DNA of 21,940 nt from Planctomycetota bacterium (GCA_002691835.1 NZJA01000148.1:11226-33165), one strand, 5' to 3'; shown: positions 7,656-16,204, counted from the stretch's first letter. Numbers and translations are program-made. The notes: generated from the sequence alone by a model not told the origin.

Positions 7656-9023
7656 TCAGCGTATCGTGTCCCGAAGTACTCTGGCAGCAGCTTCACTCCC
7701 TGATCGGGCACAATTTTCAAGCGAGATCCCATCGAGATACCCGCCCGCCAACTCCAGCCCAGGCAGAAGAGAACTCTCATACCGAAGAGCCTTCACCTTG
7801 CGGCCATGACCCCGTTGAGCCTGGGGGATCGCAGCCGGTGCTCGTCCGACCTCACACCAGTCAGCAGAGAATCCTTCTCCGTGAACTTTCGTCATGTCCC
7901 CCAAAGCCCGATGAAGAATCTCACTGTCCGTCTGAGAACCAAGTTCGGGGTCCCTCGTTCCACCCATAAAAACCGTCGCCAGATCTCTTCCGGCTGGGGT
8001 TCTCCATGGGAAAACAGACGACGACCAAATCGCCCCCAGAATCTCAAGAGACTGCTGTCGTGGAACCAGAAAACCAAAGCCATCCGGCTTTAATGAGCAC
8101 TTAGAGGCATCGTATGCGATTTGTACGAGAACCATGGAGGCGTACGAAATTGATCCCAAAAGGCGACTCAGGCGTATGTTATCAGGACGTAGAAGCTTCG
8201 CAGAAACACTCGCTGGCACCGCCAGGATGACCCCATCAAACCCGGACGTATCCCCTTGATACGGGCCCTCCAGACGTAGATTCCAGCGCTCATTTTCAAG
8301 GTACAAATCCGTGACGGTAACGCTTCCCTGATAACTCTCCGCCAAGCCTTTGGCGAGGGCATTCGGCAATGACTGCATCCCCGACCGGAGGGTTCCGGTC
8401 CCCCGGAAAGGAACTCCTTCTGGACTGGATTTCGAGATCAATCCCCTGAAGAGACTTCCTTTTTCTTGCTCCATCTTCAGGACTGCTGGAGCGAAGGAAG
8501 CCATTTCAAGATCTTCGGGAACTCCCCCACTGATTCCTGCGACCATTGCGTCGGCAAGAATCTCAGAGGCCTCCTGTCCCAATCGGCGTCTGAAAAACTC
8601 CTGAACCGATTCTTCTTCAGAGCCACCTGCTGTCCGGAAAGGTTCGGATAACACCCTCAGCCAACCCAAAGGACTGAGAGCCGTCGAAAAGGGGATGGTC
8701 AGGGGCGAAGAAGGGAGAGCCCTCGGTCTACCCGCACGATAGACCCATCTGCGACGGGCTTTGCGATCAGCACTCTCCCACTGATCCCCGAGTCCCGACT
8801 CTGAAGCGAGGCGAATCAGTTCGGGACTCGATGGAAGAACCGAGTGGGGACCCCATTCAAGGAGGAATCCCTCTCTCTCGGTCGTGTGGATCCAGCCGCC
8901 CGGTCTCGAATCTGCTTCGAAAAGAACGACTTCTGCTCCCGCCTTCCGCAACTCCCAGGCAGCGGAGAGCCCGGCGATTCCACCGCCGATCACCGCAATC
9001 CGACGAGCAGAATCAACCGCCAC
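7656..9023 (-). CDS. hemY: Protoporphyrinogen/coproporphyrinogen III oxidase, HemY type (HemG2)
   Basis: This is an FAD-dependent oxidase that converts protoporphyrinogen IX (or coproporphyrinogen III in some lineages) to the porphyrin. The Rossmann FAD motif GGGIAGL lies at residues 13-19, followed by WELRKAG and an FEADSRPGGWIHT segment typical of the PPO/amine-oxidase superfamily. The C-terminal ELAGGYLDGISLENCARSGSEAA matches the second FAD-contacting region. I chose the GTG at 9023, preceded by AGGAG, because it gives a 455-residue protein of normal length. The frame is open further up to 9215 but only through hemE sequence, and the ATG at 9050 lacks a good ribosome binding site. The start overlaps the hemE stop by 11 nt. 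Which substrate is used cannot be told from sequence; hemH/cpfC and the coproporphyrinogen-converting enzymes are absent here. Confidence 0.93.
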   Translation of the reverse strand: MAVDSARRIAVIGGGIAGLSAAWELRKAGAEVVLFEADSRPGGWIHTTEREGFLLEWGPHSVLPSSPELIRLASESGLGDQWESADRKARRRWVYRAGRPRALPSSPLTIPFSTALSPLGWLRVLSEPFRTAGGSEEESVQEFFRRRLGQEASEILADAMVAGISGGVPEDLEMASFAPAVLKMEQEKGSLFRGLISKSSPEGVPFRGTGTLRSGMQSLPNALAKGLAESYQGSVTVTDLYLENERWNLRLEGPYQGDTSGFDGVILAVPASVSAKLLRPDNIRLSRLLGSISYASMVLVQIAYDASKCSLKPDGFGFLVPRQQSLEILGAIWSSSVFPWRTPAGRDLATVFMGGTRDPELGSQTDSEILHRALGDMTKVHGEGFSADWCEVGRAPAAIPQAQRGHGRKVKALRYESSLLPGLELAGGYLDGISLENCARSGSEAAARVLRDTIR

Positions 9024-10050
9024 GGATCTCCTGAACCACTGCCTGAACATTTGGAACTGGAGTCGGTGGCAGAATGCCATGACCCAGATTGAACACGTGT
9101 CCCGGATGATCCTTAAAGGCTTCCTGGACCTGACGGACTCTTTGCAGCAATTCTTCCTTCGGCGCAAAAAGAGCCTGCGGTGGCAGGTTTCCTTGAAGCG
9201 CACAGCGATCTCCAAAGACGCGTATCGCCTGCTCCGGCGGAATCATCTCATCCAGCCCGACAGCCTCCACTCCCACCTCATCGACCATCTTTGCGATCTT
9301 TTCGAGGTGACTTCCAGCTCCACGGATAAACAGGATTCTGGGAACTCCGCATCCATCGAGCCCTTCTAAAATCCTTCGGCAATAGTGGAGGGAAAACTCG
9401 TCAAAGGCCTGATGCGAAAGCATTCCACCCCATGAATCGAACAGCTGAACGGCATTGGCTCCCGCAGCGATCTGAGCCTTCAAGTACTCTGTCACCGTGT
9501 CAGCAATTTTTTCCATCAGGACGTGAACATCTGCAGGGGATTCGTAGAGCATTCTTTGGGCAGCCGCAAATGTCCTGCTCGGTGATCCTTCGAGGGCATA
9601 GCAGGTCAAAGTCCAAGGTGCCCCTGCGAAACCGAGTACGGGAACTCGCCCATTCACATGGCGATGGACAGTACGGATGACATCCATGACGAATCCTGTT
9701 TCCGCAACGGGATCAGGAACTCGAAGCGCATCGATATCCGCTCTGCTGCTCAGGGGATCGGACATACAGGGTCCACGATCTCCAAATTCAACCCCGAGTC
9801 CCATTGCCTCCAGAGGCACAAGAATATCGCTGAAAATAATGACGGCATCGACATTGAGAACCTCTAGAGGTTCAACCGTCACTTCTGCAGCGAGATCGGG
9901 ATCTTTGCAAAGGTCGAGAAAATTCATGCCCTTGCGGATTCTCTGATATCCGGGCAGATACCTTCCTGCCTGGCGCATGAACCAGACCGGGGTTCTCTCT
10001 GTCGGTTGACGGCGAAGTTTGCGGATTAGAAGTGAGTTCTCGAGATCCAA
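9013..10050 (-). CDS. hemE: Uroporphyrinogen decarboxylase
   Basis: This cytosolic enzyme decarboxylates the four acetate side chains of uroporphyrinogen III to give coproporphyrinogen III. The signature RQAGRYLP is at residues 26-33, and the conserved FSDILVPLEAMG stretch puts the catalytic-type Asp at residue 75. The C-terminal half has FDSWGGMLS and a closing NLGHGILPPTPVPNV motif, all diagnostic. The length (345 aa) is normal. The start is a TTG at 10050 behind a GGGAAAGAG stretch; the next in-frame ATG falls inside RQAGRYLP and would remove the core. It lies 45 nt after hemD and overlaps hemY by 11 nt, which suggests coupled translation. Confidence 0.97.
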   Translation of the reverse strand: MDLENSLLIRKLRRQPTERTPVWFMRQAGRYLPGYQRIRKGMNFLDLCKDPDLAAEVTVEPLEVLNVDAVIIFSDILVPLEAMGLGVEFGDRGPCMSDPLSSRADIDALRVPDPVAETGFVMDVIRTVHRHVNGRVPVLGFAGAPWTLTCYALEGSPSRTFAAAQRMLYESPADVHVLMEKIADTVTEYLKAQIAAGANAVQLFDSWGGMLSHQAFDEFSLHYCRRILEGLDGCGVPRILFIRGAGSHLEKIAKMVDEVGVEAVGLDEMIPPEQAIRVFGDRCALQGNLPPQALFAPKEELLQRVRQVQEAFKDHPGHVFNLGHGILPPTPVPNVQAVVQEIRGG

Positions 10051-10095
10051 GACTCTTTCCCTTTCATGAGGCTCCCGACAGGGGACCTCTCCAGG

Positions 10096-10881
10096 TCAAT
10101 CATTCAGTTCGTCGCCCATGTTACCAGCAGAAATTGATGAAACGCAGGCCCCGTGTAATCCCTTAATATCTGCGGAATCCGCCACATACCGATGACGTAT
10201 CCCTCCAGATTCCATTGCCGCACCGGTTCGAGAACCCACAGCAATGCCGGGAATCGAGCGAATCCATTCCAGAAGATCGCCCGACTGCCCCAAAACCCCG
10301 TCTACTGTAGCGGGACTGCTGTAAATAATGCCACTCCAGCGACTCCGAAGTCTTTTCCAGCTGGCGATTTCCAGATCAGGGACGAGGTTCGCCGTGCTCA
10401 CCTCAACCCTGCCACAAGGGATCCCGCCCTGATTCAGACCTTCCTGAATCAGCGCAAGCCCCGCATCGCTCGTGATGTGGACCGCCGAACTGACCGTTGC
10501 CCCCTTGAGGATAACGCTCACCAGATCTTCTGCACCGGTCCCCGGCCCTAAATAGGACACGAGATGACCATTTTCACTGATCGCCTCAGCGGTCGCTTTG
10601 CCGACGGCAGCAAATTGGGGAGCCCCAGCTTTCCAGGAATCGGTGAAAGAAGTCGGAACGGTCGTAAAAAAGTGGCGAACACTGGTGGCACTCGAAAACA
10701 CCATAAGCTGAGCAGTCTTAATCGGAAGCCAGTTTGTAGATTCCAGATTCGGGGTCAGCTCAAGCACTGGATCACAATGAACAACAGCACCGAGAGCTTC
10801 AAGGCTTTCAGCCCAAGGGCGCGATCGATCAGCAGGCCGGGTCATAATCCAGGAAGAACCGTGCAGCTCTGCAGAATCCAT
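10096..10881 (-). CDS. hemD: Uroporphyrinogen-III synthase
   Basis: The enzyme cyclises hydroxymethylbilane to uroporphyrinogen III, inverting ring D. The family is poorly conserved, so the call rests on the pattern and position: TRPADRSRPWAESLEALGA at the N-terminus, an FSSATSVRHF segment, FAAVGKATAEAI, and IIYSSPATVDGVL in the second lobe, all matching the two-lobed HemD fold, plus its place directly after hemC. The hemC stop and this start share bases in TGATG (ATG at 10881; 261 aa). A GTG at 10884 would add one residue and is equally possible. Confidence 0.92.
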   Translation of the reverse strand: MDSAELHGSSWIMTRPADRSRPWAESLEALGAVVHCDPVLELTPNLESTNWLPIKTAQLMVFSSATSVRHFFTTVPTSFTDSWKAGAPQFAAVGKATAEAISENGHLVSYLGPGTGAEDLVSVILKGATVSSAVHITSDAGLALIQEGLNQGGIPCGRVEVSTANLVPDLEIASWKRLRSRWSGIIYSSPATVDGVLGQSGDLLEWIRSIPGIAVGSRTGAAMESGGIRHRYVADSADIKGLHGACVSSISAGNMGDELND

Positions 10882-11810
10882 CACTGCGTCAGTCCTTCAT
10901 CCAGTTTCTCGAGAATCCCATCGCCCCCGGTTTTTCTGATGAGAGCGGCTAAATCAGCTCCGATTTTAAGGGGATCTTTGCGACAGCCCTCCGCAGACAG
11001 TCGAATCAAATCGACTCCATCGAGAGATCCGAGAACCCCACAAAGACTCAGATGATCTCCCGAGACCCCAGCAATCGCTCCCACTGGCAAGTGACACCCA
11101 CCACCAAGCCCAGAAAGAAGGGATCTTTCTGCGGTCACGCAATCACGAGTGTCGGCATGATCCAACTTTGAAACGATATCAAACAGATCATTGTCTTCTT
11201 TGCGTATCTCAAGAGCCAGAGCTCCTTGCCCAGGCGCAGGGGTCATCTCGGTGACCGAGATTAACGCTCGATAATCCGACTGCCGGGACAGACGATTGAT
11301 TCCCGAAGCAGCGAGGATCAATCCGGCGGCACCCCGCTCCCTGTATTTGGACATCCGAGTATCAATGTTTCCTCGAATCCCCTCCACTCGCAAATGGGGA
11401 TAGCGGTTCAGAATCTGACTTCTTCTTCTCAGTGAGCCCGTCGCAACAATGGCCCCCTCAGGCATATCGACAAGTGCCGCATGATCCAGGGAAATCCATG
11501 CATCCCGGGGATCTTCCCGTTCCGGGATTGCCGCCAGAACCAAACCATCCGGTTGGCGAATCGGCAGATCCTTCAAAGAATGAACCGCAAGATCCACTTT
11601 CCCATCGAGGAGGGCTTTTTCGACTTCTGCGGTAAAAACACCGGGAGCTCCTGCTTCATGAAGCGCAGTTTCCTGATCCTGATCTCCCCCGGTCTCAATC
11701 AGAACTTCTTCAATATCCAGTCCTGATACAGATTCGCGAAGCCGATCAGCAACCCAACCTGACTGAGTTCTGGCTAGAAGACTGGCGCGGGTGCCCAAAC
11801 GGATCTTCAT
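10881..11810 (-). CDS. hemC: Hydroxymethylbilane synthase (porphobilinogen deaminase)
   Basis: It joins four porphobilinogen units into hydroxymethylbilane on a covalently bound dipyrromethane cofactor. The N-terminal RLGTRASLLA, the VHSLKDLP motif (residues 76-83), TGSLRRRSQ, and RGNIDTR are all present. The cofactor-attachment cysteine is C239 in LGGGCHLPVG. The length is 309 aa, as usual. The ATG at 11810 overlaps the hemA stop in ATGA (11807-11810), a typical translational-coupling arrangement, and the stop overlaps hemD. Confidence 0.97.
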   Translation of the reverse strand: MKIRLGTRASLLARTQSGWVADRLRESVSGLDIEEVLIETGGDQDQETALHEAGAPGVFTAEVEKALLDGKVDLAVHSLKDLPIRQPDGLVLAAIPEREDPRDAWISLDHAALVDMPEGAIVATGSLRRRSQILNRYPHLRVEGIRGNIDTRMSKYRERGAAGLILAASGINRLSRQSDYRALISVTEMTPAPGQGALALEIRKEDNDLFDIVSKLDHADTRDCVTAERSLLSGLGGGCHLPVGAIAGVSGDHLSLCGVLGSLDGVDLIRLSAEGCRKDPLKIGADLAALIRKTGGDGILEKLDEGLTQ

Positions 11811-13087
11811 GGTGACTCATCCTCTTCTTGGGGATCGATATGAAAAAACGACTCCAGTTTGGACAGGAAACCTTTTTCCAACTGGCCTGAAGATTCCTTC
11901 AACTCCTGTGTCGATTTATACAACAGGCGGTTGATCACCTTACGGACCACTTTTTCCATCCGTTGATACTCCTCTGGACTGAGATCTTCTTTCAGCTGCT
12001 GAAGTTCTTTCAGTCCTGCAGATTCGAGAGCACTTCGCAAAGAACGAATCGCGGGATCAAGTCGTCTAGTGTCGAGCCAATTTGCGAACTGTCGAGACTC
12101 ATGCTGAACAATCTCTTCCGCTTCAGGAATTGCTTCTCTTCGCTTCTTGAGATTGCCCTCGACCAATCGTGCAAGGTCATCGAGATTAAAGAGGAATACA
12201 TCTTTCAATGACCCCGCTTCCTGCTCGACATCCCTCGGAAGCCCCAGATCAACCAGGAGCAGGGCTCCACCTTTCCTGTCTACTTGGGATTTGCGGACCA
12301 AATCAGCAGAGATCACAGGATTGCTCGCCCCGGTTGAGACGATCACCAAATCAGAGTCCCGTAATGCCTGTGGAAGTTCATCCAAACTTCCCAACTCAGC
12401 ACCGTGCTCAATAGCAAGATGCTCTGCTCTCTCACGACTACGGTTGAGAATCCTCAGGCTTTTTGTCTCTTGGCCCTGCAAGTTTTGCAGAACCAGCTCA
12501 GCAACTTCCCCAGCTCCGATGATCGTGACATTCAATTTCGATAACTCACCAAAGATTTTTCTCGCCACTTCCAGTGCACCATATGCCACTGAAAGAGCCC
12601 CATCGCCCAAGGGTGTTTCTGATCTCACACGCTTTCCGCAGCGCAGAGCTTTCTCCCAAAGTTTCAAAATCACGGGCCCGTTGACCCCTGCTTCCACCGA
12701 GAGATTCATCGCATTTCTGACTTGGCCCTGAATTTCTGATTCGCCGACGATCTGACTTTCGAGACCGGCTGTCACCCGCATCAGTCTCTCAACAGAATTA
12801 TGGTGATCGACAATATTTGGAGGGGGGCAAATGGGGAGTTTGAAGTTTCTCTCTCGCTCCCAAGTCTGCAGAACTTCTTCCAGAGATGTCAAACCTGTAT
12901 GAATGTCATCGGTGCCGATGAACAACTCCGTACGGTTACACGTTGACACTAACAAGGCTTCACTGATTTGATGCTGTGCTTTCAATCCCCTGAGAAAATC
13001 GGTGGCTTCTTCTACTTTGAAGGCGATCTTCTCCCTGAGTTCAATCGGGAAAACCTTGTGGCAGACAGTGAGGCTGTAAATCTTCAT
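11807..13087 (-). CDS. hemA: Glutamyl-tRNA reductase
   Basis: It catalyses NADPH-dependent reduction of glutamyl-tRNA to glutamate-1-semialdehyde, the first step of C5-pathway heme synthesis. The catalytic Cys is C50 in STCNRTEL, the usual position for the family. Further motifs are HHNSVERLMRVTAGLESQIVGE, an NADPH-binding VTIIGAGEVAELV segment, and a C-terminal helical dimerisation domain. I chose the ATG at 13087 (426 aa), which starts MKIYSLTVCHK; upstream in-frame codons lie inside hemX. ATGA at 13084-13087 overlaps the hemX stop. Its tRNA-derived product would be used by HemL, encoded at the right edge. Confidence 0.97.
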   Translation of the reverse strand: MKIYSLTVCHKVFPIELREKIAFKVEEATDFLRGLKAQHQISEALLVSTCNRTELFIGTDDIHTGLTSLEEVLQTWERERNFKLPICPPPNIVDHHNSVERLMRVTAGLESQIVGESEIQGQVRNAMNLSVEAGVNGPVILKLWEKALRCGKRVRSETPLGDGALSVAYGALEVARKIFGELSKLNVTIIGAGEVAELVLQNLQGQETKSLRILNRSRERAEHLAIEHGAELGSLDELPQALRDSDLVIVSTGASNPVISADLVRKSQVDRKGGALLLVDLGLPRDVEQEAGSLKDVFLFNLDDLARLVEGNLKKRREAIPEAEEIVQHESRQFANWLDTRRLDPAIRSLRSALESAGLKELQQLKEDLSPEEYQRMEKVVRKVINRLLYKSTQELKESSGQLEKGFLSKLESFFHIDPQEEDESP

Positions 13088-13917
13088 CCCGCATGAAATC
13101 CGTATATTGAGATCACTCCGAGAACGAACAGAACTACGACAAACCCACCTATCGAGAACCATGTTCTCCAAACAGTCACGCTATGCGTCGCGCGAGGAAA
13201 AATGGCAAGTATCGAGAAGACCAACCAGATCAACACCGTTGCCATACTCTCATATCCAAACGAACGCTCCCTGTTCGCATCGTCTACGAGGAAAAAGGCA
13301 CTGGCTACTGTGATCGTGAGAGTCGACGCAGAAATAACAGTCGCCAGCTTTAACAATTTGGAAAGTGATTCCAGACTCGAAAGCTGATTAAAGAGCAAAC
13401 CAAAATTGCCGCGCTTGATCGACTGACGTAACAGCTCCCACAAGATCCCATGTATACCGGCAACAGCAACACCAGCAACGCCCAGGAGAGCAGAGAACGC
13501 GTGAAGCGATCTCACCGAATCAAGAACGGGCACATCCTCACCGGGAAAAGTTAAGCTGAAAGTCGCCGAACCAAGCTGAAGAACGAAGGCAAATGACAAT
13601 CCGTAAAGAAGAGTCGATCGATCTTCACTGATATACACCAGCAGCCACTGCAAAAAGGTGATCAGGAATGCGAGAAGTGACAGGGCTTCCCAGCGAGATC
13701 CCACCGGGCAGGAACCAACTTCAAAGCCACGGACCAGCACAACGGCAAAATGAAGCAGGAGAACAAACTTGAGCCAAAAGAACTGGGCATTGGGGCCATC
13801 TTTCGAAGAGTCTTCTCTTCGCAAAAACAGCACTTCCCCTGTGATCAGCGAACCGTAAAAAACGGTCAACAAAATCACGACAATATTGGTCAGCGCACCG
13901 TATGAATCAGGAGTCAA
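13084..13917 (-). CDS. hemX: HemX/CcsA-like multi-pass membrane protein
   Basis: This 277-residue inner-membrane protein has eight predicted hydrophobic segments (about residues 10-30, 48-66, 78-97, 103-122, 137-161, 188-210, 224-240, 252-274). Histidines at 56, 139, 156 and 245 fall in or next to them, a pattern shared by the CcsA/HemX cytochrome c-assembly superfamily. HemX proteins accompany hemA in Bacillus and are reported to influence glutamyl-tRNA reductase level. That role here is inferred only from the 4-nt ATGA overlap with hemA. The WWD heme-handling motif of true CcsA is not evident. The start is a TTG at 13917 with AGGGG upstream; no in-frame ATG occurs before residue 225, so a TTG start is required. 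It follows pckA by 29 nt. Confidence 0.82.
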   Translation of the reverse strand: MTPDSYGALTNIVVILLTVFYGSLITGEVLFLRREDSSKDGPNAQFFWLKFVLLLHFAVVLVRGFEVGSCPVGSRWEALSLLAFLITFLQWLLVYISEDRSTLLYGLSFAFVLQLGSATFSLTFPGEDVPVLDSVRSLHAFSALLGVAGVAVAGIHGILWELLRQSIKRGNFGLLFNQLSSLESLSKLLKLATVISASTLTITVASAFFLVDDANRERSFGYESMATVLIWLVFSILAIFPRATHSVTVWRTWFSIGGFVVVLFVLGVISIYGFHAG

Positions 13918-13946
13918 CCGTTACCCCTATCGGTCGGAACACCACC

Positions 13947-15506
13947 TCAGTTGGCAAGAGCTGAAATGATCTCCTCATCAAGACCCGGGAACGAGTTCAT
14001 GTATTCGACTCGCTCATTCTGAATCCTGCTGACGTGTTCACTGTACTCTTCTTCACGACCCTGCTCTGTGTAAAGAACTCTGGGCTGAAGAATGCCAATG
14101 TCCTCAGAGGAAATCCCTGGAACAGCACTGGCTACCTGATAACCAAAATCAGGATCTGTTTCCCAAGTAATGGTGTTCTCAGCAATGCCTTTAACAATCG
14201 CACTGGAGTGCGGAATCCGAACTTTCGCTGAGCGATCATCCGAAGATGGTCCACCCACTCGCCCAGTGTTCATCAGGTAAACTTCCAGCGGCTGCTTCTT
14301 CAACAACTCAAGGAAGCGATTTCCTTGTTGGGCGTGAAGCAGTGGGAAGAAAGGATTCGTCCCTGGCACACGAAGAAACTTGCCAGCTTCATCCTTGCCG
14401 CCCGCACTGGTTCCTTGAGTTTCACCAAGCATGAAGTAAGCAGCTGCCTGCTTGTTATCGAGCTTGCATACTCCAGGAATAATATTTTCATTACAGTTGA
14501 GGATCAGAAGGAAATCCGCTTTCGGAACATCGCGGGCATCGATGGCCCCGTCGACATCTTCCATGCGAATCACTGCACGGCCATTTTGGGTATAAGACTC
14601 GTCGAAGAAATCGACAGTCCCGTCTTCTTTTTGGGCCACATTTTCAAGATAAGATTCCTCGCGACAAACTGCTGCGTGAATCGTTGGCTCATCTTCAACC
14701 GAGAGCGCAAATGTCTTTGCAAAACAGCCATTTTCGGTCGACTGAATCACCCCATCGGGCATCCATGCCACAAAATCATCCTGAACAGGGCCAGATCCGT
14801 TTTGACGCGTGAAAGTAGTGGTCGTTTTACCGGTACCACTCAAACCCACAATCAATGCACAACGGGATTCGTCCTCAACAGGGATCACCTTGCAACCAGC
14901 ATGAAGAGGAAGTCCGCCCTGGTTGTAAACCATGGCGTTCCACATGCGCAGTCCACCTTTTTTAGACTCCCCGAAATAGTCTGAATTCATGACTCGGGTG
15001 ACTCCGGCCTCAAGGTCGACAGTAATCACGCGATCATCCGGGTAGCCATCGGCTTTCACACTCGGAGTGTAAACCACGGTTAGAGTCGGTGACCAACCTT
15101 CTCCCTCACTGCCATCGAGAGGGTAGTAAAGAAGGTTTTGCATGCCAGCAATGTTCGCATGTGCTTTTTCGATCCAAAGGCGAGCAGCTGTGCGGTACTT
15201 GGGGTGGTTACCAATGTATCCATCAACACAGATCATTTCTGCGCCACGGATAAACTCATCCTGCAGAGCAGCGAGGCGATCGGCTTCTTCACGGGTGACA
15301 CACTGGTCACTGTGACGGCTCGAATCATCGTCAATCACAAAGGTCGATTTCTTCGAACGAGAATCTACCTTTGCGTGAACATTGTAATTATCAAAACTCG
15401 TGTGGAATGCATTCGGCATCTCTGCCGTCATCGCGCGCAGTTCTTCAGCGGTGGGTCTGAAAATGGTGACCTTGGGTTGAATACTGAATTCGTTCAAGGT
15501 GGACAT
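13947..15506 (-). CDS. pckA: Phosphoenolpyruvate carboxykinase (ATP type), divergent
   Basis: The enzyme interconverts oxaloacetate plus ATP with PEP, CO2 and ADP, the entry step of gluconeogenesis. The P-loop GLSGTGKTTTT is at residues 221-231, with the second nucleotide/metal Asp pair at D243-D244. DYFGESKKG (176-184) matches the family's EYxGExKKG, keeping Tyr177, Lys182 and Lys183, and His202 (LPLHAG) matches the metal-binding MHCSAN histidine. The C-terminal VYLMNTGRVGG corresponds to VYLVNTGWTGG. The 519-aa length is typical. Several surrounding stretches are unlike the Escherichia coli form, for example LNCNENIIPGVCKL where TADAFGVLPPVSKL is usual. The ATG at 15506 has AAAGGAGAG just upstream. 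It is codirectional with the heme genes, 29 nt before hemX, so a joint transcript is plausible. Confidence 0.92.
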   Translation of the reverse strand: MSTLNEFSIQPKVTIFRPTAEELRAMTAEMPNAFHTSFDNYNVHAKVDSRSKKSTFVIDDDSSRHSDQCVTREEADRLAALQDEFIRGAEMICVDGYIGNHPKYRTAARLWIEKAHANIAGMQNLLYYPLDGSEGEGWSPTLTVVYTPSVKADGYPDDRVITVDLEAGVTRVMNSDYFGESKKGGLRMWNAMVYNQGGLPLHAGCKVIPVEDESRCALIVGLSGTGKTTTTFTRQNGSGPVQDDFVAWMPDGVIQSTENGCFAKTFALSVEDEPTIHAAVCREESYLENVAQKEDGTVDFFDESYTQNGRAVIRMEDVDGAIDARDVPKADFLLILNCNENIIPGVCKLDNKQAAAYFMLGETQGTSAGGKDEAGKFLRVPGTNPFFPLLHAQQGNRFLELLKKQPLEVYLMNTGRVGGPSSDDRSAKVRIPHSSAIVKGIAENTITWETDPDFGYQVASAVPGISSEDIGILQPRVLYTEQGREEEYSEHVSRIQNERVEYMNSFPGLDEEIISALAN

Positions 15507-15586
15507 GCCTCTCCTTTACCTTCTGCACAGCAAGGATCGACCTTCATTGAAGGGATCCACTGGATTAATCAGGGTCCGAACCCCAG

Positions 15587-15628
15587 TAACGGAACACATA
15601 TGGCGAAACACATGTGGCGAAACACAAG
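15587..15628. repeat. Three tandem 14-bp repeats upstream of pckA
   Basis: On the plus strand, the units taacggaacacata (15587-15600), tggcgaaacacatg (15601-15614) and tggcgaaacacaag (15615-15628) follow one another without a gap. The last two differ at three positions and the first is more diverged, with a shared AACACA core. They lie 81-120 bp before the pckA start codon, a sensible place for a regulator's direct-repeat binding site. The function is inference. Confidence 0.5.
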
Positions 15629-15755
15629 GTACGGAAATCCCACAAAACCATTTTCTGGTTGAAGCAGGAGACGAATCAGGCCTGCCGCTTCTTCAATATG
15701 AGTTTATTTTCCCCAAGGATGCCTTCTCTTGCGAGTGAATCCGCCGACTTTTCGA

Positions 15756-15995
15756 TCAGCCTGCCCAAGGTGTGTCAGGGCAGTGCTCATCGGCCATAGA
15801 AGCGGTTTTTGGGTCCACTTCTGATTTTTGGCACGTATTTTTGAGTACCCCCAGAGCATCCTCTAGAGTTTCCCATTGGCCCTTGAGGCGGGCATCCTTA
15901 CGCCCGACAGGGGGAAAATCGACCTTCCAGGCAACTTTACCCTTGCCGAGAGAGACGGAGATGATCTTCAATCCGTTTTCTGCATGACTGGTCAT
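15756..15995 (-). CDS. Small hypothetical protein (79 aa)
   Basis: I do not recognise this protein. The ATG at 15995 is preceded by a strong GGGAGGAG about 6 nt upstream, which is the main evidence that it is a gene. The frame is open further up to 16076, but without a better start. The protein begins MTSHAENGLKIISVSLGKG; strand-like segments and a basic KGKVAWKVDFPPVGRKDARLK stretch are followed by a helix-like WETLEDALGVLK, and a hydrophilic tail with two cysteines. There is no signal peptide or membrane segment. It lies alone, transcribed divergently from the HAD phosphatase and upstream of the pckA promoter region. It could be a spurious frame. Confidence 0.5.
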   Translation of the reverse strand: MTSHAENGLKIISVSLGKGKVAWKVDFPPVGRKDARLKGQWETLEDALGVLKNTCQKSEVDPKTASMADEHCPDTPWAG

Positions 15996-16204
15996 CCGTT
16001 GACTCCTCCCAGTGACAATCCGTTGGGGAATACTGAGGCTCCCCTGTTCATCAGCGGCAACTGCCACCGTCCCCATCCTAATCAGGACCAGCCCCGCGTT
16101 GAAGTCATTCCGAAGCCTTGCCCGGAGCCTTTCCAGACTTCAACATCCCAACTGTCACTTCCAAGTGTAGATTCCCGGTTCCCAGCGGAAAATTGGAGAC
16201 CAGC

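Noticed and set aside
7294..7809. Plus-strand frame of 171 codons between the giant gene and hemY
   Set aside because: It starts at TTG without a ribosome binding site, runs into the hemY 3' end on the opposite strand, and its translation looks like no protein family.
15541..15553. CCTTC-ATT-GAAGG palindrome in the pckA leader
   Set aside because: Only a 5-bp stem with a 3-nt loop; too short to separate from chance.
15646..15660. AACCA/TGGTT hairpin downstream of the small orphan ORF, considered as a terminator
   Set aside because: A 5-bp A/T-rich stem with only four T after it and almost 100 nt from the stop codon.
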